64,000 nt of DNA from Sphingobacterium faecale (GCF_016746095.1 NZ_JAERTY010000008.1:62001-126000); one strand, 5' to 3'. Shown: positions 8,533 through 18,542, counted from the stretch's first letter. The notes: a model not told the origin generated them from the sequence alone. A program made the numbers and translations.

Positions 8533-9777
8533 TTAAAATAAGGTGAATTCTACCCGGCGGTTTTGTTGGCGGCCTTTTTCAGTGTTGTTGGTCGTTAGTG
8601 GTCTTTTAAATCCGTATCCGGTGGTTTCAATACGTGATGGAGATATTCCTTTTGAAACCAAGTAATCTTTTACAGCTTCTGCGCGTTGTTTTGAAATTCT
8701 GCTATTGATTTCCTGACTTCCGACATTGTCTGTGTGACCGTCTAGTTTTAGGTTATAGCTCTTTTCTTGTAGTAGCGCAGCTACCTGATCAAGATAAGGA
8801 TATGAAGAAGACCTGATGGTGGATGTTGAAAAGTCGAACTCTAAATTGCGTACGGCTTCAATAACCGTTTTTTGTTCGTTTTGATTGAGCTTCACTTCTG
8901 GTAAAGGGCAGCCCGAACCGTCCACTTTGACACCGGCCGGTGTGTTAGGACATTTGTCATAAAGGTTGGCTACTCCGTCATTGTCATCGTCTTTTAAGCT
9001 TTTTTCCAAATTTTCAACTTTCTCTATGGCTGCGTGGTTGGAACGTATTAGTACATCGCGTTCTGTTTTTAATTCATCATATTTTTGCGTGTAATCATGG
9101 ATTAGTGTTGCTATTGGATTACTGTTTGACATAGCTGGCTTTGACTTGTTTCCGATGGCGAATTCTAGTCCCGCATGTAAATAGGAAAATACATCATATT
9201 TAAAGCTAGGCGTTTTTTTACCGTCGAAATATTCGTTTGTCCAGTTAATTTGATAACCTAGATCCAAATTAATTCCTTTTGCAATGGCGAACTTAAAGCC
9301 GGCATCGACAGGGACAAATATTTTGTTTTGTGTCTCTTCGCTATTGGTTAATGAATATTCAAAATGTGCTGTTCCTATTCCTGCAGCGGCATAAGGTTTT
9401 ACTTTTGCGTTGAAAATTCGCCAGTTTACATTTGCTATGGTAAACTCACCCGATAATGCGGCAGACCAAGGGATTTTTGTTTTGATGTCCCCCCCCATTT
9501 TACCTCCTAGGTACTGAGCTTTGATTCCAAAGGAAGGTGTGAACTGTTTCTTGATATAGGCGCTATATCCGAGGTCTAAATTGCCATCGTCAAAACCGAA
9601 TTTGTTGGAATTGCTCAATACCCCAGCATTTAAGCCGAACGACCAGGTTCTGTATTGTGAGCTTGGCCCAAGAGGCGTCGTGCCACTTATGGTTGAATGG
9701 TTCTCCTGTGCGAATGCAGAAGTGGCTAAGAGCGATAGAAATACGGCTCCCAAATGAACATTAAGTTTTTTTTTCAT
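8533..9777 (-). CDS. OmpA family outer membrane protein (copy A)
   Basis: A 414-residue cell-envelope protein. It has a signal peptide (residues 1-24, ending AFAQ), an N-terminal ~200-residue beta-barrel ending near GLEFAIG, a short coiled linker, a thrombospondin type-3 calcium-binding motif (DDDNDGVANLYDKCPNTPAG with its paired Cys), and a C-terminal OmpA domain that binds peptidoglycan (LDGHTDNVGS and RISKQRAEAVKDYLVSKG). The C-terminus ends QQNRRVEFTLF. The frame is open for 16 codons upstream, but the ATG at 9777 begins the signal peptide. Copy B lies immediately upstream on the same strand, with its own terminator between them, so they are probably separate transcripts. Confidence 0.93.
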   Translation of the reverse strand: MKKKLNVHLGAVFLSLLATSAFAQENHSTISGTTPLGPSSQYRTWSFGLNAGVLSNSNKFGFDDGNLDLGYSAYIKKQFTPSFGIKAQYLGGKMGGDIKTKIPWSAALSGEFTIANVNWRIFNAKVKPYAAAGIGTAHFEYSLTNSEETQNKIFVPVDAGFKFAIAKGINLDLGYQINWTNEYFDGKKTPSFKYDVFSYLHAGLEFAIGNKSKPAMSNSNPIATLIHDYTQKYDELKTERDVLIRSNHAAIEKVENLEKSLKDDDNDGVANLYDKCPNTPAGVKVDGSGCPLPEVKLNQNEQKTVIEAVRNLEFDFSTSTIRSSSYPYLDQVAALLQEKSYNLKLDGHTDNVGSQEINSRISKQRAEAVKDYLVSKGISPSRIETTGYGFKRPLTTNNTEKGRQQNRRVEFTLF

Positions 9778-10005
9778 AATAACTTCGAAATTAAAAACAA
9801 CCGATTTGTCAATATTTTTTGTCAAAAATACAATTAAATATTGTAAATATGGAAAATATTTGCCAATGAAAAATTGTTTTTATAGGCATGAAATTGGTGT
9901 TCAAAACTTAAGAAGGAAGGAGATATAAGAAGGGGATATAATATCCTGTATAAGCTTTTTAATGTCAAATGGGCGCAAATTTTGTATTTCTATAAAATAA
10001 AAAAA

Positions 10006-10028
10006 GTCGGAAGAGAAGCTCTTCCGAC
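10006..10028 (-). terminator. Terminator of OmpA copy B
   Basis: A 10-base-pair stem (gtcggaagag) with a 3-base loop, followed on the minus strand by a T-run. It lies 27 bases past the stop codon of the gene at 10055-11398 and separates it from OmpA copy A. Confidence 0.85.
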
Positions 10029-10054
10029 CACGAATAGTTATATACTGTTTTATA

Positions 10055-11398
10055 TTAAAATAAGGTGAATTCTACCCGGCGGTTTTGTTGGCGTCCTTCT
10101 GCTGTTGCATTGGTCGCAATAGGTTGGTTAGGACCGTAACCTACAGCTTCTATACGGGAAGCATTAGCGCCTTTAGATACTAAGTAAGCTTTTACCGACT
10201 CGGCACGCTCTTTAGAAAGACGTAGGTTAGTTTGTAAAGAACCTGTGTTGTCGGTGTGGCCAGCCAATTTTAAGCTGAAATTCTTTTCGATCAATAAAGA
10301 TGCAACACGGTTTAATGATTCAAATGAGGTCGAACGGATTGTTGCTTTGCCTAGATCAAACTCTAGATTTTTGATTGCTTCTGCCACAACCTTTTTATCT
10401 TCCTCCGTAACGATGATTTTCTCGATTACTTTGGTTTCATTCTTCATTTCTGGAAGAGGACAGCCAGAACCGTCAACTTTTACGCCAGAAGGTGTATTAG
10501 GGCATTTGTCAAATTTGTTAGGGACTCCATCGCCATCGTCATCTCTTAGGTCAGCTGCAATTTCGTCCAACTGAAGCTGTAGTTTGTTATTGGAAGCTAC
10601 TAATGCATCGCGTTCTGCTTTTATAGCATCGTATTTTTTGTTTACATCATTTACCAGTGTTGCTACAGGATTACTGTTGTTCAAGAACGGTTTTTCCCTG
10701 CCGCCGATAGCAAACTCAACTCCAGCATGCGCGTAAGAGAATAAGTCATTTTTGTATTGTCCGCCATTGAAACCATCGAAGCGTTGGTTGGCCCAATTTA
10801 ACTGATAGCCCAAGTCGAGATTTACGCCTTTAGCAATAGCGAATTTTAAACCAGCATCAACAGGTACATAAAGTTTTGTGGTGGCTTCGTTTTTTTGGCT
10901 GCTTCCGTCGGCATTTATTGTTTTCGTTTCAAAATTTAACGCTCCTAAACCTACTGCAAAATAAGGTTTAACAATACTGTTTACAAAACGCCAGTTTGTG
11001 TTGGCCAACGTCCATTCTGCTGATAAGGCTGCAGACCAAGGTGTTTTTGTTTCAAACTCGTTGACCCCTGTCGTTACATCTTTATTAACGCCCCCTACTT
11101 TACCACCTAGGTACTGAGCTTTCAGTCCGAACGAGGGAGAAATGTGTTTTTTAATATACGCACTGTAGCCCACATTGTGGTTGAGCTTATCAAAGCCGTT
11201 CCGGTTAAAACCGAAAATATTGGATTGATTTAATACGCCTGCATTTACTCCGATAGACCAGGTTCTATAATCCGCAGAGGAACCTAGAGGAGTAGTGCCA
11301 TCGATTGTCGCTGTGTTTGCGATTTGGGCAAATGTCGCTGTGGATGTCATGCCTAAAGCAACAACCAAAGATAGATTTCGTAGATTTTTAATTTTCAT
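10055..11398 (-). CDS. OmpA family outer membrane protein (copy B)
   Basis: A 447-residue paralog of the neighbouring OmpA protein with the same order: signal peptide (ending ATFAQ at residue 25), beta-barrel to about residue 232, heptad-rich linker (KKYDAIKAERDALVASNN), type-3 thrombospondin motif (DDDGDGVPNKFDKCPNTPSG), then the OmpA peptidoglycan-binding domain with LAGHTDNTGS. Compared with copy A it has extra loop residues in the barrel and an inserted acidic/Lys stretch before the OmpA domain. Its last codons are identical in sequence to those of copy A (QQNRRVEFTLF). Such tandem OmpA porins are usually abundant outer-membrane proteins; relative expression is not visible here. Confidence 0.93.
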   Translation of the reverse strand: MKIKNLRNLSLVVALGMTSTATFAQIANTATIDGTTPLGSSADYRTWSIGVNAGVLNQSNIFGFNRNGFDKLNHNVGYSAYIKKHISPSFGLKAQYLGGKVGGVNKDVTTGVNEFETKTPWSAALSAEWTLANTNWRFVNSIVKPYFAVGLGALNFETKTINADGSSQKNEATTKLYVPVDAGLKFAIAKGVNLDLGYQLNWANQRFDGFNGGQYKNDLFSYAHAGVEFAIGGREKPFLNNSNPVATLVNDVNKKYDAIKAERDALVASNNKLQLQLDEIAADLRDDDGDGVPNKFDKCPNTPSGVKVDGSGCPLPEMKNETKVIEKIIVTEEDKKVVAEAIKNLEFDLGKATIRSTSFESLNRVASLLIEKNFSLKLAGHTDNTGSLQTNLRLSKERAESVKAYLVSKGANASRIEAVGYGPNQPIATNATAEGRQQNRRVEFTLF

Positions 11399-11528
11399 AT
11401 TACTTTTTTTGATTTGAGTTCCAGTTAGATTATCAGAATACCCCTCTACGTAACCTAATATGGAATATACAAGGTCGGATGCAAAAGTGTTGCCAAATTA
11501 ATAAAGTGGATAAGGAAAAGTGAAAAAA

Positions 11529-11564
11529 GCTTGGTTCTGTAGAGGGAATATGACAGAACCAAGC
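11529..11564 (-). terminator. Terminator after the universal stress gene pair
   Basis: A 12-base-pair stem (gcttggttctgt with acagaaccaagc) and a 12-base loop. On the minus strand it is followed by six T. It lies 12 bases beyond the stop codon of the gene at 11576-12433. Confidence 0.85.
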
Positions 11565-11575
11565 ATCTTTAAATA

Positions 11576-12433
11576 TTATATATTCGATTTTGCAAAGAAT
11601 TTGGGGATCTGGATCTGGTAAGCCATTCTCTTTACAATATTCTCTTCAATAATCTTGCGTAGAAAGCCTTTCTTGCTTTTGGTTACCAATAGCACATCCA
11701 GTAGCTCATCAGCAATAACTGAATCAATGGCAGAAGAGATGTCTTCTTTGTATTGAATCAAAAATGCTTGGGTTTTGATGGTGTAAGAGATGTTGTCGAT
11801 ACCTGTCTCGTCAATGATACGTTCGATAAAAGCTGCAAATTTGCTGTCTAGTGCTTGAATACTTTCGTCTGCTGTATTAATATGAATAAGTAAAAGTTCA
11901 AAGTCTTGGTTGTAAAGTGCGGTGGCTTGTTTGAGGACATCAATCTCGCCATCTTTGAAGTTACATAATAACCCAATCTTTTCGGCTCTGTAAGCCTTTT
12001 CACTATACGGAACAGCCAATACGGGCGTCTGTGTGTTCTGGAAAACATCAAACATATTGGAGCCAATCAATAGGGAATCTAGCCCAGAAGAGCCTTTAGT
12101 GCCCATGATTATGGCGTCATAGTTGTCTTTGCTGGCGATTTTTTCTATTTCCTCAAACAGATTGCCGTTACTGAACACACTACTGATTCGAATTTCGGGG
12201 TTTTCTTCTTTGATATCTGAGATTAGTTTCTCCATGCTGTTCTTCGCTTCGGCCACGCGAGGATCGAGGAGATCGGTATTTTCGATAGAATTGCGATATA
12301 CGTTAATATGATCTGTAAATACGTGAATGAGTACAAGGCTATGTTTAGCCGTTCGAGAAAGCAGACAGGCATATTCGATCGCCTTTTGGGAATATTGTGA
12401 AAAATCAACGGGAATAAGTAATTTATTTGCCAT
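11576..12433 (-). CDS. Universal stress protein, two UspA domains (copy 1)
   Basis: A cytoplasmic protein of 285 residues made of two UspA folds in tandem. The first begins LLIPVDFSQYSQKAIEYA and ends with IIMGTKGSSGLDSLLIGSN, close to the ATP-binding GxxGxxxxxxGS motif; the second half is more divergent, with LLVTKSKKGFLRKI in place of the canonical loop. The ATG at 12433 is used; the open frame further upstream would need a TTG start. It is 13 bases downstream of a second two-domain Usp gene, so the pair form an operon. Role by family: response to stress or growth arrest; the ligand is unknown. Confidence 0.88.
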   Translation of the reverse strand: MANKLLIPVDFSQYSQKAIEYACLLSRTAKHSLVLIHVFTDHINVYRNSIENTDLLDPRVAEAKNSMEKLISDIKEENPEIRISSVFSNGNLFEEIEKIASKDNYDAIIMGTKGSSGLDSLLIGSNMFDVFQNTQTPVLAVPYSEKAYRAEKIGLLCNFKDGEIDVLKQATALYNQDFELLLIHINTADESIQALDSKFAAFIERIIDETGIDNISYTIKTQAFLIQYKEDISSAIDSVIADELLDVLLVTKSKKGFLRKIIEENIVKRMAYQIQIPKFFAKSNI

Positions 12434-12446
12434 GATGTCTATATCT

Positions 12447-13295
12447 TTAATTGTTGTCAAAAAAAGTTGGTCGTTCTAGGTCAAGTACGATTTCCTTGGA
12501 AACAGATGTAGAGAACAGTCTTTCAAAAAAAGACTTTCTTGTTTTTGTAACTACCAGCATGTCGTAGTCATTTTCTTTAATAATGTGATTGATGACTTCA
12601 GGAATACTGTCTAGGTTTTCATTTTCGGTATGTATGGATTCTGCGATGTTGCGTATATTTTCAACACCATTCAGGTTTTTAATATTGAAGGACCAGCTCT
12701 CTAAGTGTTCGGTTATTTCCGCTGTGTCTTTGGAGTCTCTGTACACATGGATTGTATCCAGGGAAGGGATGGACGATACTAGGCTTAGGTATTCTTTAAG
12801 CGTATCCAGTTCTTCGGCTTTGAAGTTGGTCAACATGCCTACTTTTTCTAGCGAAAAGTCAGTCGTAGTGCCAGGTATGGCAATGACTGGGATGCGGGCT
12901 TTTGTAGTGATGGTGCTGGTATTGCTGCCCCATACAACAGACTTACCTTTTCCAGTTCCCGTTGTCCCCATGATGATTAGGGCATAAGTTGGGGAGACCG
13001 CTATAGAAGGGAGAATTTCTGATAAGAGTCCACTGGTACAGGTGGTTTCAAACGATACAGAAGGATAATCATTCTGGAGGTTCTCTTTGAGATCCAGTAT
13101 AAGCATGTCAGCCTTTAGTAAAGGGATATTGGTGTCTTTATTTGCTTTTTCCTCCTCAAAAAGTGCTGAATTAGAGGTGTAGCAGTGAAATAAGTGTACT
13201 GTATACCCGTTCTTTTTTGCTAGTTCGCAGGCGTATCTGGTTGCCGTCAGTGCATTGTCTGAAAAGTCAGTCGGTACTATTATTTTTTTTGTCAT
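12447..13295 (-). CDS. Universal stress protein, two UspA domains (copy 2)
   Basis: A 282-residue two-domain UspA protein and first gene of the pair. Domain 1 starts IIVPTDFSDNALTATRYA and carries IIMGTTGTGKGKSVVWGSNT, a recognisable ATP-binding motif; domain 2 ends in LVVTKTRKSFFERLFSTSV. Both paralogs keep a first-domain nucleotide loop and a degenerate second one, which suggests a duplication of an already fused two-domain gene. No strong promoter is evident in the 293-base gap upstream on its own strand. Confidence 0.88.
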   Translation of the reverse strand: MTKKIIVPTDFSDNALTATRYACELAKKNGYTVHLFHCYTSNSALFEEEKANKDTNIPLLKADMLILDLKENLQNDYPSVSFETTCTSGLLSEILPSIAVSPTYALIIMGTTGTGKGKSVVWGSNTSTITTKARIPVIAIPGTTTDFSLEKVGMLTNFKAEELDTLKEYLSLVSSIPSLDTIHVYRDSKDTAEITEHLESWSFNIKNLNGVENIRNIAESIHTENENLDSIPEVINHIIKENDYDMLVVTKTRKSFFERLFSTSVSKEIVLDLERPTFFDNN

Positions 13296-13505
13296 ATTTC
13301 TTCTAACTATCTACATCGAAAGATGGAATAAATCTACTAATATTAATTGACTTTTAAATGATTTAGGTTAGTTTTGAGCGTGATTCTAGTCACTTTTGAT
13401 AAGTGTTATTGCAATCTGAAACGATTCGTCTCCTCGATATTTGTCTGAATGTATAAACAACCAAGAGATAGAAGCTGTATAGCGGCTTGTGTCTAAAAAA
13501 ATCAA

Positions 13506-13536
13506 TTGTAATAGCGCGCTATTTTGAGTAAATTTG
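13506..13536 (+). promoter_or_regulatory. Promoter of alaS
   Basis: TTG at 13506-13508, a 20-base spacer and TAAATTTG at 13529-13536 match the Bacteroidota consensus. The predicted leader to the alaS ATG is about 48 bases. Confidence 0.7.
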
Positions 13537-13588
13537 GCACTTTATAAAATATAAGTTACTTCACTTTTATAACTTTAAAGGAAATTTC

Positions 13589-16201
13589 ATGACCAGTAGA
13601 GAAATACGCGAAGCGTTTTTAGATTTTTTCAAGAGTAAATCTCATCATATCGTACCATCGGCACCTGTAGTGGTAAAAAATGACCCTACATTAATGTTTA
13701 CCAATGCGGGAATGAACCAATTTAAAGATTTGTTTTTAGGTGAGGCTGTTGTTAAATATTCGCGGATTGCAGATACGCAGCGCTGTTTGCGCGTCTCGGG
13801 TAAACATAACGATCTGGAGGAGGTCGGTATTGATACCTATCACCACACCTTGTTCGAGATGTTGGGAAACTGGTCCTTCGGAGATTATTTTAAGAAGGAG
13901 GCAATATCTTGGGCTTGGGAACTTTTGACGGAGGTTTATAAGCTGGATAAAGATAGATTGTATGTTACTATTTTCGAAGGAGACGATACGGAAGGCTTGA
14001 TTAGAGATCAAGAAGCTTATGGGTTCTGGAAGGAGTTTATAGGAGAGGATCGTATCTTGCTTGGAAATAAAAAAGATAATTTCTGGGAAATGGGGGATAT
14101 GGGACCTTGTGGTCCGTGTTCAGAAATCCACTATGATATGCGTACGGATGATGAACGTACACGGCAAAAGGGGCAAGAGCTAGTCAATGCAGATCACCCT
14201 CAAGTGATAGAGGTTTGGAATCTCGTATTTATGCAATTTAACCGTTTGAAGAACGGTACATTGGAACCTCTTCCTGCTAAACATGTGGATACGGGAATGG
14301 GCTTTGAACGTTTGGTACGTGCTATACAGGTAAAGACATCAAACTACGATACGGATGTGTTCCAGCCGTTGATCAGTTATATTTCTCAGAAATCAGGACT
14401 TCAATATGGCATAGCAGAGCAGACCGATATTGCTATGCGTGTATTGTCGGATCATATCCGTGCGGTAGCATTCGCCATTGCTGACGGACAATTGCCATCA
14501 AATAATAAGGCTGGTTACGTAATTCGTCGTATTCTGAGACGTGCTGTCCGCTACGCCTATACATTCCTTAACTTTAAACAACCCTTTTTTCATGAATTGG
14601 TACCCGTTTTGGCGGAGCAGTTTAAAGGGGTATTCGATGAGCTTTATCAACAACGTGATTTTGTAGAAAAAGTTGTATTGGAAGAAGAAGTTTCTTTCTT
14701 AAGAACATTGACAACTGGGATACAACGTTTTGAAAACTATGTGGAGGGCAGTCAGCTTATTGATGGAGAGTTTGCTTTTGAGTTATTTGATACTTATGGT
14801 TTCCCGATAGATCTCACTGAATTATTGGCTAGAGAAAAGGGAGTGACTGTCGATATGGATGCTTTTAATAAAGCACTTCAAGCCCAGAAAGAACGTTCAA
14901 GAGCTGCTACGACGATAGATACAGGTGATTGGGTCACTGTTAATGAGGGAGACGAGGTGGATTTTGTAGGGTATGATATATTACAGGTGAAAACGGAAAT
15001 ATTAAAGTATCGTAAGGTAAGTGCCAAAGGAAAAGAACAATTCCAATTAGTATTGACTGTAACACCGTTTTATGCAGAAGGAGGAGGGCAGATCGGTGAT
15101 TCGGGATGGTTGACTTCCGACCGAGGTGAGAAGATAATCGTAACAGATACTAAGAAAGAGAATGGGCTTATCGTGCATTTTGTAGATCAGTTGCCTGAGG
15201 AGATCGGTGCGACGTTTGAAGCTGCGGTCGATTTTACAAAACGTATCGATACTGAAAGTAATCACTCGGCAACACATTTACTGCATGCTGCTTTGAAAGA
15301 AGTATTAGGAGAGCATGTCAATCAGAAAGGTTCTTTGGTATCACCGGATATACTGCGTTTTGATATTTCTCATTTTGCCAAAATGACCTATGACGAAATC
15401 AAAGCGGTGGAAGATATTGTCAATGCAAAAATCAGAGCCAATATTCCATTGAAGGAGGAAAGGCAGGTGCCTTTTCAACAGGCCATCGATTCGGGAGTTA
15501 CTGCTCTTTTCGGAGAAAAGTATGGCGATTACGTTCGAGTGATCACGTTTGATGACCAATATTCAAAAGAGCTTTGTGGTGGTACGCACGTAAGAGCGAC
15601 AGGGCAAATAGGATTTTTTAAGATTGTGTCCGAATCGGCAGTAGCAGCAGGTGTGCGGCGTATTGAAGCGATTACAGGAACAAAAGCTGCTGCTGTAATC
15701 AGAGAGCATTTTGAGTTGTTTCAGCATATGAAGGAAATCTTGAATAATCCTAAGGATTTCGTTTCTGCTGTGACCAAGATTATGGATGAAAATGGAACGT
15801 TGAAGAAAGAAATCGATAACTTTCTGAAGGAACGTTCTATGGCGCTGAAAAATGAGTTGAACGAGAAGATGGAAGTGGTGAATGGTGTTAACTTTTTGTC
15901 TACTGTAGTAGATTTACCGAGCACAGATGCGGTCAAGACTTTAGCGTACGCACTAAAGGGCGCTATGGAGAATCTGTTTTTAGTGCTGGGGGCTAATATA
16001 GATGGAAAGCCGAGTTTGACAGTCTTAGTTTCGGAAGACCTGGTGAAGAGCCACGGACTCAATGCTGGTACTATCGTGCGCGATCTCGCTAAAGATATAC
16101 AAGGGGGAGGGGGCGGGCAGCCGTTCTTTGCTACAGCAGGGGGGAAAGACGTTGCAGGCTTGGCGAATGCAATAATACGTTCTAAGAATTTTTTAATGTA
16201 A
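13589..16201 (+). CDS. alaS: Alanyl-tRNA synthetase
   Basis: The cytoplasmic enzyme that charges tRNA-Ala, 870 residues, the usual length. The class II catalytic domain contains the motif-2 region and GDMGPCGPCSEIHYD; residues ~225-245 include the HVDTGMGFERLVRAIQ segment. The editing domain has the zinc-site residues HSATHLLHAAL and, further on, CGGTHVRATGQIGFFKI. The C-terminal domain ends with a Gly-rich GGGGGQPFFATAGG motif typical of AlaRS. The ATG is preceded by a good promoter and a weak purine stretch. The next gene starts 22 bases downstream on the same strand. Confidence 0.98.
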   Translation: MTSREIREAFLDFFKSKSHHIVPSAPVVVKNDPTLMFTNAGMNQFKDLFLGEAVVKYSRIADTQRCLRVSGKHNDLEEVGIDTYHHTLFEMLGNWSFGDYFKKEAISWAWELLTEVYKLDKDRLYVTIFEGDDTEGLIRDQEAYGFWKEFIGEDRILLGNKKDNFWEMGDMGPCGPCSEIHYDMRTDDERTRQKGQELVNADHPQVIEVWNLVFMQFNRLKNGTLEPLPAKHVDTGMGFERLVRAIQVKTSNYDTDVFQPLISYISQKSGLQYGIAEQTDIAMRVLSDHIRAVAFAIADGQLPSNNKAGYVIRRILRRAVRYAYTFLNFKQPFFHELVPVLAEQFKGVFDELYQQRDFVEKVVLEEEVSFLRTLTTGIQRFENYVEGSQLIDGEFAFELFDTYGFPIDLTELLAREKGVTVDMDAFNKALQAQKERSRAATTIDTGDWVTVNEGDEVDFVGYDILQVKTEILKYRKVSAKGKEQFQLVLTVTPFYAEGGGQIGDSGWLTSDRGEKIIVTDTKKENGLIVHFVDQLPEEIGATFEAAVDFTKRIDTESNHSATHLLHAALKEVLGEHVNQKGSLVSPDILRFDISHFAKMTYDEIKAVEDIVNAKIRANIPLKEERQVPFQQAIDSGVTALFGEKYGDYVRVITFDDQYSKELCGGTHVRATGQIGFFKIVSESAVAAGVRRIEAITGTKAAAVIREHFELFQHMKEILNNPKDFVSAVTKIMDENGTLKKEIDNFLKERSMALKNELNEKMEVVNGVNFLSTVVDLPSTDAVKTLAYALKGAMENLFLVLGANIDGKPSLTVLVSEDLVKSHGLNAGTIVRDLAKDIQGGGGGQPFFATAGGKDVAGLANAIIRSKNFLM

Positions 16202-16223
16202 TACTACTTCGGTTATAAGTGAT

Positions 16224-17333
16224 ATGAACAGGTTTAACGTTTTTCTTTTTTCAATTTTAGGGATTGGACTTTGGGGCTGCTCCAACAATAATACGATAAG
16301 TATCTCTGGTGAGGTGTCAAATCCAGGGAATGTAAAGGTCGTAGCCTTTTATGAAGGAGACCGCAAACTTGATTCTGTTTTTTTGAGTGACCAGAATAAG
16401 TTTAAATTTGAACGTGAGGCGACCCAACCTCGACTATTAACTCTCGAGGTAGGCAAGAATCGGTATCCTGTTATTGTTTCACCTGGGGAAAAATTACAGT
16501 TTAGTTCCGATCTAAAACATAACCCCGAAGACTATAAGGTTGATGGCTCTGGGCTTTCTTCGGTATTGAAGGGGTTTGCACCAATCAAACAGCGGAAGGA
16601 ATTTCTAGAAGACTCCCTGCAAGGAGATTTCGTGAAACGTATGGGCGGTAAAAGTGAAAATGAGATCGAGAGTCTTCGCGCTGATTACATGGCGCAGTAT
16701 AGAAAGGAAATGGCGAGCTTTACGACACAAGCCGTGGCCTTTGCCAAAGCAAATCATGATAATCTAGCAGGCTTCTACGCGATGAGTGTATTGGATCCCG
16801 ATATCTCAGAGAACGAACTGATAGCATATGTTGATACTCTTGGTGAATTATTTGTGGACAATAGGACTGTCAGTCAGTTTAAGGAAGAAGTCGCTAAATT
16901 AAGAAAATTAGCAATAGGGCAACCTGCTCCTGAAATTATTGCGTATACGCCTAACAATAAAACGGTGAAGCTTTCGGACTTTCGCGGCCAGTATGTATTG
17001 GTTGATTTTTGGGCATCTTGGTGTGTACCCTGTAGGAAGGAAAATCCTAATATTGTGCGGCTCTATAACAGCTATAAAGATAAAAACTTCACGGTTCTAG
17101 GAGTGTCATTGGATAATAATCCGGGGTCTTGGATGCGTGCAGTTGAAGAGGATAAATTGGAATGGACAAATATCTCGGACCTGAAGGCGTGGAGTTCAGA
17201 TCTAGTATTGGACTATCGTATTAAGGCTATACCAGCTTCGGTTATTGTGGATCCTTCTGGAATAATCATTGGTAAGAATTTGAGAGGAAAGGATTTAGAA
17301 GTTTTCTTGAAGCAGAAGCTGATGTCAAATTAG
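16224..17333 (+). CDS. TlpA-like thiol-disulfide lipoprotein with DUF4369
   Basis: A 369-residue periplasmic or membrane-anchored redox protein. Residues 1-19 are a lipoprotein signal (lipobox LWGC, Cys19). Residues ~25-120 match DUF4369 (ISGEVSNPG, ending with the V-S-P-G-E segment), residues ~120-225 are helical, and residues ~230-369 form a thioredoxin/TlpA domain with the active site WCVPC (Cys267 and Cys270). Proteins of this architecture are common in Bacteroidota and are thought to reduce envelope disulfides. It begins 22 bases after alaS, so the two may be co-transcribed, though the functions are unrelated. Confidence 0.88.
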   Translation: MNRFNVFLFSILGIGLWGCSNNNTISISGEVSNPGNVKVVAFYEGDRKLDSVFLSDQNKFKFEREATQPRLLTLEVGKNRYPVIVSPGEKLQFSSDLKHNPEDYKVDGSGLSSVLKGFAPIKQRKEFLEDSLQGDFVKRMGGKSENEIESLRADYMAQYRKEMASFTTQAVAFAKANHDNLAGFYAMSVLDPDISENELIAYVDTLGELFVDNRTVSQFKEEVAKLRKLAIGQPAPEIIAYTPNNKTVKLSDFRGQYVLVDFWASWCVPCRKENPNIVRLYNSYKDKNFTVLGVSLDNNPGSWMRAVEEDKLEWTNISDLKAWSSDLVLDYRIKAIPASVIVDPSGIIIGKNLRGKDLEVFLKQKLMSN

Positions 17334-17438
17334 ATGAAGTTTATTAATTTATTAAGTTATTTTTAATAGTTAACAATTTCATAACATTTGATTAACTTTA
17401 TGTTACCATAAAGTACATACTTTAGCAAAAAAACTAAT

Positions 17439-18128
17439 ATGAGCGCCAAGCAAAAAATACTTGTGGTAGATGATGAGCAGGATATCTTAGATCTCATTTC
17501 CTACAATCTGAACAAAGAGGGGTATCAGGTCTATACAGCGTCAAATGGAAAACTGGCAATTGACAAAGCCAAAGAGGTGAGTCCCGATTTAATAATCCTA
17601 GATGTTATGATGCCTGTGATGGATGGTATAGAAGCCTGTAGGATTATGCGCTCGCTACCTGAGTTTAAGCATACCTTTATGGTGTTTTTGACAGCAAGAA
17701 GTGAGGAGTATTCGGAGATAGCAGGTTTTCACGTTGGTGCGGATGACTATATTGCTAAGCCAATCAAACCACGGGCGTTAATGTCTAGAATAAATGCTAT
17801 CCTGAGAAGAAATTCGCAGGAATCAGTAGATGAACCTGCGGATAAGTTGGAAATTGTAGATTTGGTAATTGATAGAGACTCTTTCTTAGTCTATAGAGGA
17901 GAAGAGAAAATCGTATTAGCGAAAAAGGAATTCGAACTATTATATCTTCTAGCCTCCAAACCGAATAAGGTATACACACGTGAACAAATATTGAAAGCAA
18001 TCTGGGAAGATTCTGTCGTTGTGACAAACAGAACCATCGACGTTCACATCAGAAAACTACGGGAGAAAATTGGAGACAATTATGTTGCGACTGTAAAAGG
18101 AGTCGGTTACAAATTTGAACTGAATTAG
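17439..18128 (+). CDS. OmpR/PhoB-type response regulator
   Basis: A 229-residue two-component regulator. The receiver domain carries the acidic pair DD at residues 11-12, the phosphoacceptor Asp55 in LIILDVMMP, a conserved Thr/Ala (FLTAR) and Lys in AKPIKPR. The C-terminal winged-helix DNA-binding domain (residues ~130-229) ends with VTNRTIDVHIRKLREKIG and GVGYKFE, the OmpR/PhoB signature. No histidine kinase gene lies next to it; the only phosphorelay neighbour is the convergent Hpt gene. Its target genes cannot be inferred here. Confidence 0.93.
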   Translation: MSAKQKILVVDDEQDILDLISYNLNKEGYQVYTASNGKLAIDKAKEVSPDLIILDVMMPVMDGIEACRIMRSLPEFKHTFMVFLTARSEEYSEIAGFHVGADDYIAKPIKPRALMSRINAILRRNSQESVDEPADKLEIVDLVIDRDSFLVYRGEEKIVLAKKEFELLYLLASKPNKVYTREQILKAIWEDSVVVTNRTIDVHIRKLREKIGDNYVATVKGVGYKFELN

Positions 18129-18144
18129 GCTATAGTATATAAAA

Positions 18145-18179
18145 TAAGAAGGGGTGAAGTTGAATTTCACTCCTTCTTA
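18145..18179. terminator. Bidirectional terminator
   Basis: An inverted repeat (taagaaggggtgaa with ttcactccttctta, one G-T wobble) between the convergent response regulator and Hpt genes. It overlaps the stop codon of the Hpt gene. Confidence 0.75.
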
Positions 18180-18542
18180 CTTTGTGTTTAATTCGCTTTC
18201 GAGGATAAAGGATCTCAACTCTTCCAGCATCAGTTCAAAATGAGTTTTAATCTCTTTGAACTTGGTATGGATTGTTTCTATCTCTACTTCATCACGCCCC
18301 ATATCTTCCAGCTCCTGAAAAGCTATTCGAAGTGGGGTCGCACCGATATACTCCATGGTAGGTTTGATATGATGGGCACTGTCTCTGATTGCTGCCTTGT
18401 TTGCGTTAGCTAGGCTGTCTGTTAGCGCCTGGAAGTCAATTGGGCTTTGATCAAGATACATCTCTACAAATTGTTTGACTAATTTGGGATTTCCCATCAT
18501 TGATTTTTTGATTATATCTGGATTGATGATTTTGTATGACAT
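18177..18542 (-). CDS. Hpt phosphotransfer domain protein
   Basis: A standalone histidine phosphotransfer protein of 121 residues, all alpha-helical by composition. The phosphorylatable His is His57 in SAHHIKPTMEYIG, replacing the usual AHxLKG. Hpt proteins shuttle phosphate between a hybrid kinase and a response regulator. It converges with an OmpR-type regulator, which makes it a candidate partner by position only. It lies 12 bases downstream of folK, so it is probably co-transcribed with that gene. Confidence 0.85.
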   Translation of the reverse strand: MSYKIINPDIIKKSMMGNPKLVKQFVEMYLDQSPIDFQALTDSLANANKAAIRDSAHHIKPTMEYIGATPLRIAFQELEDMGRDEVEIETIHTKFKEIKTHFELMLEELRSFILESELNTK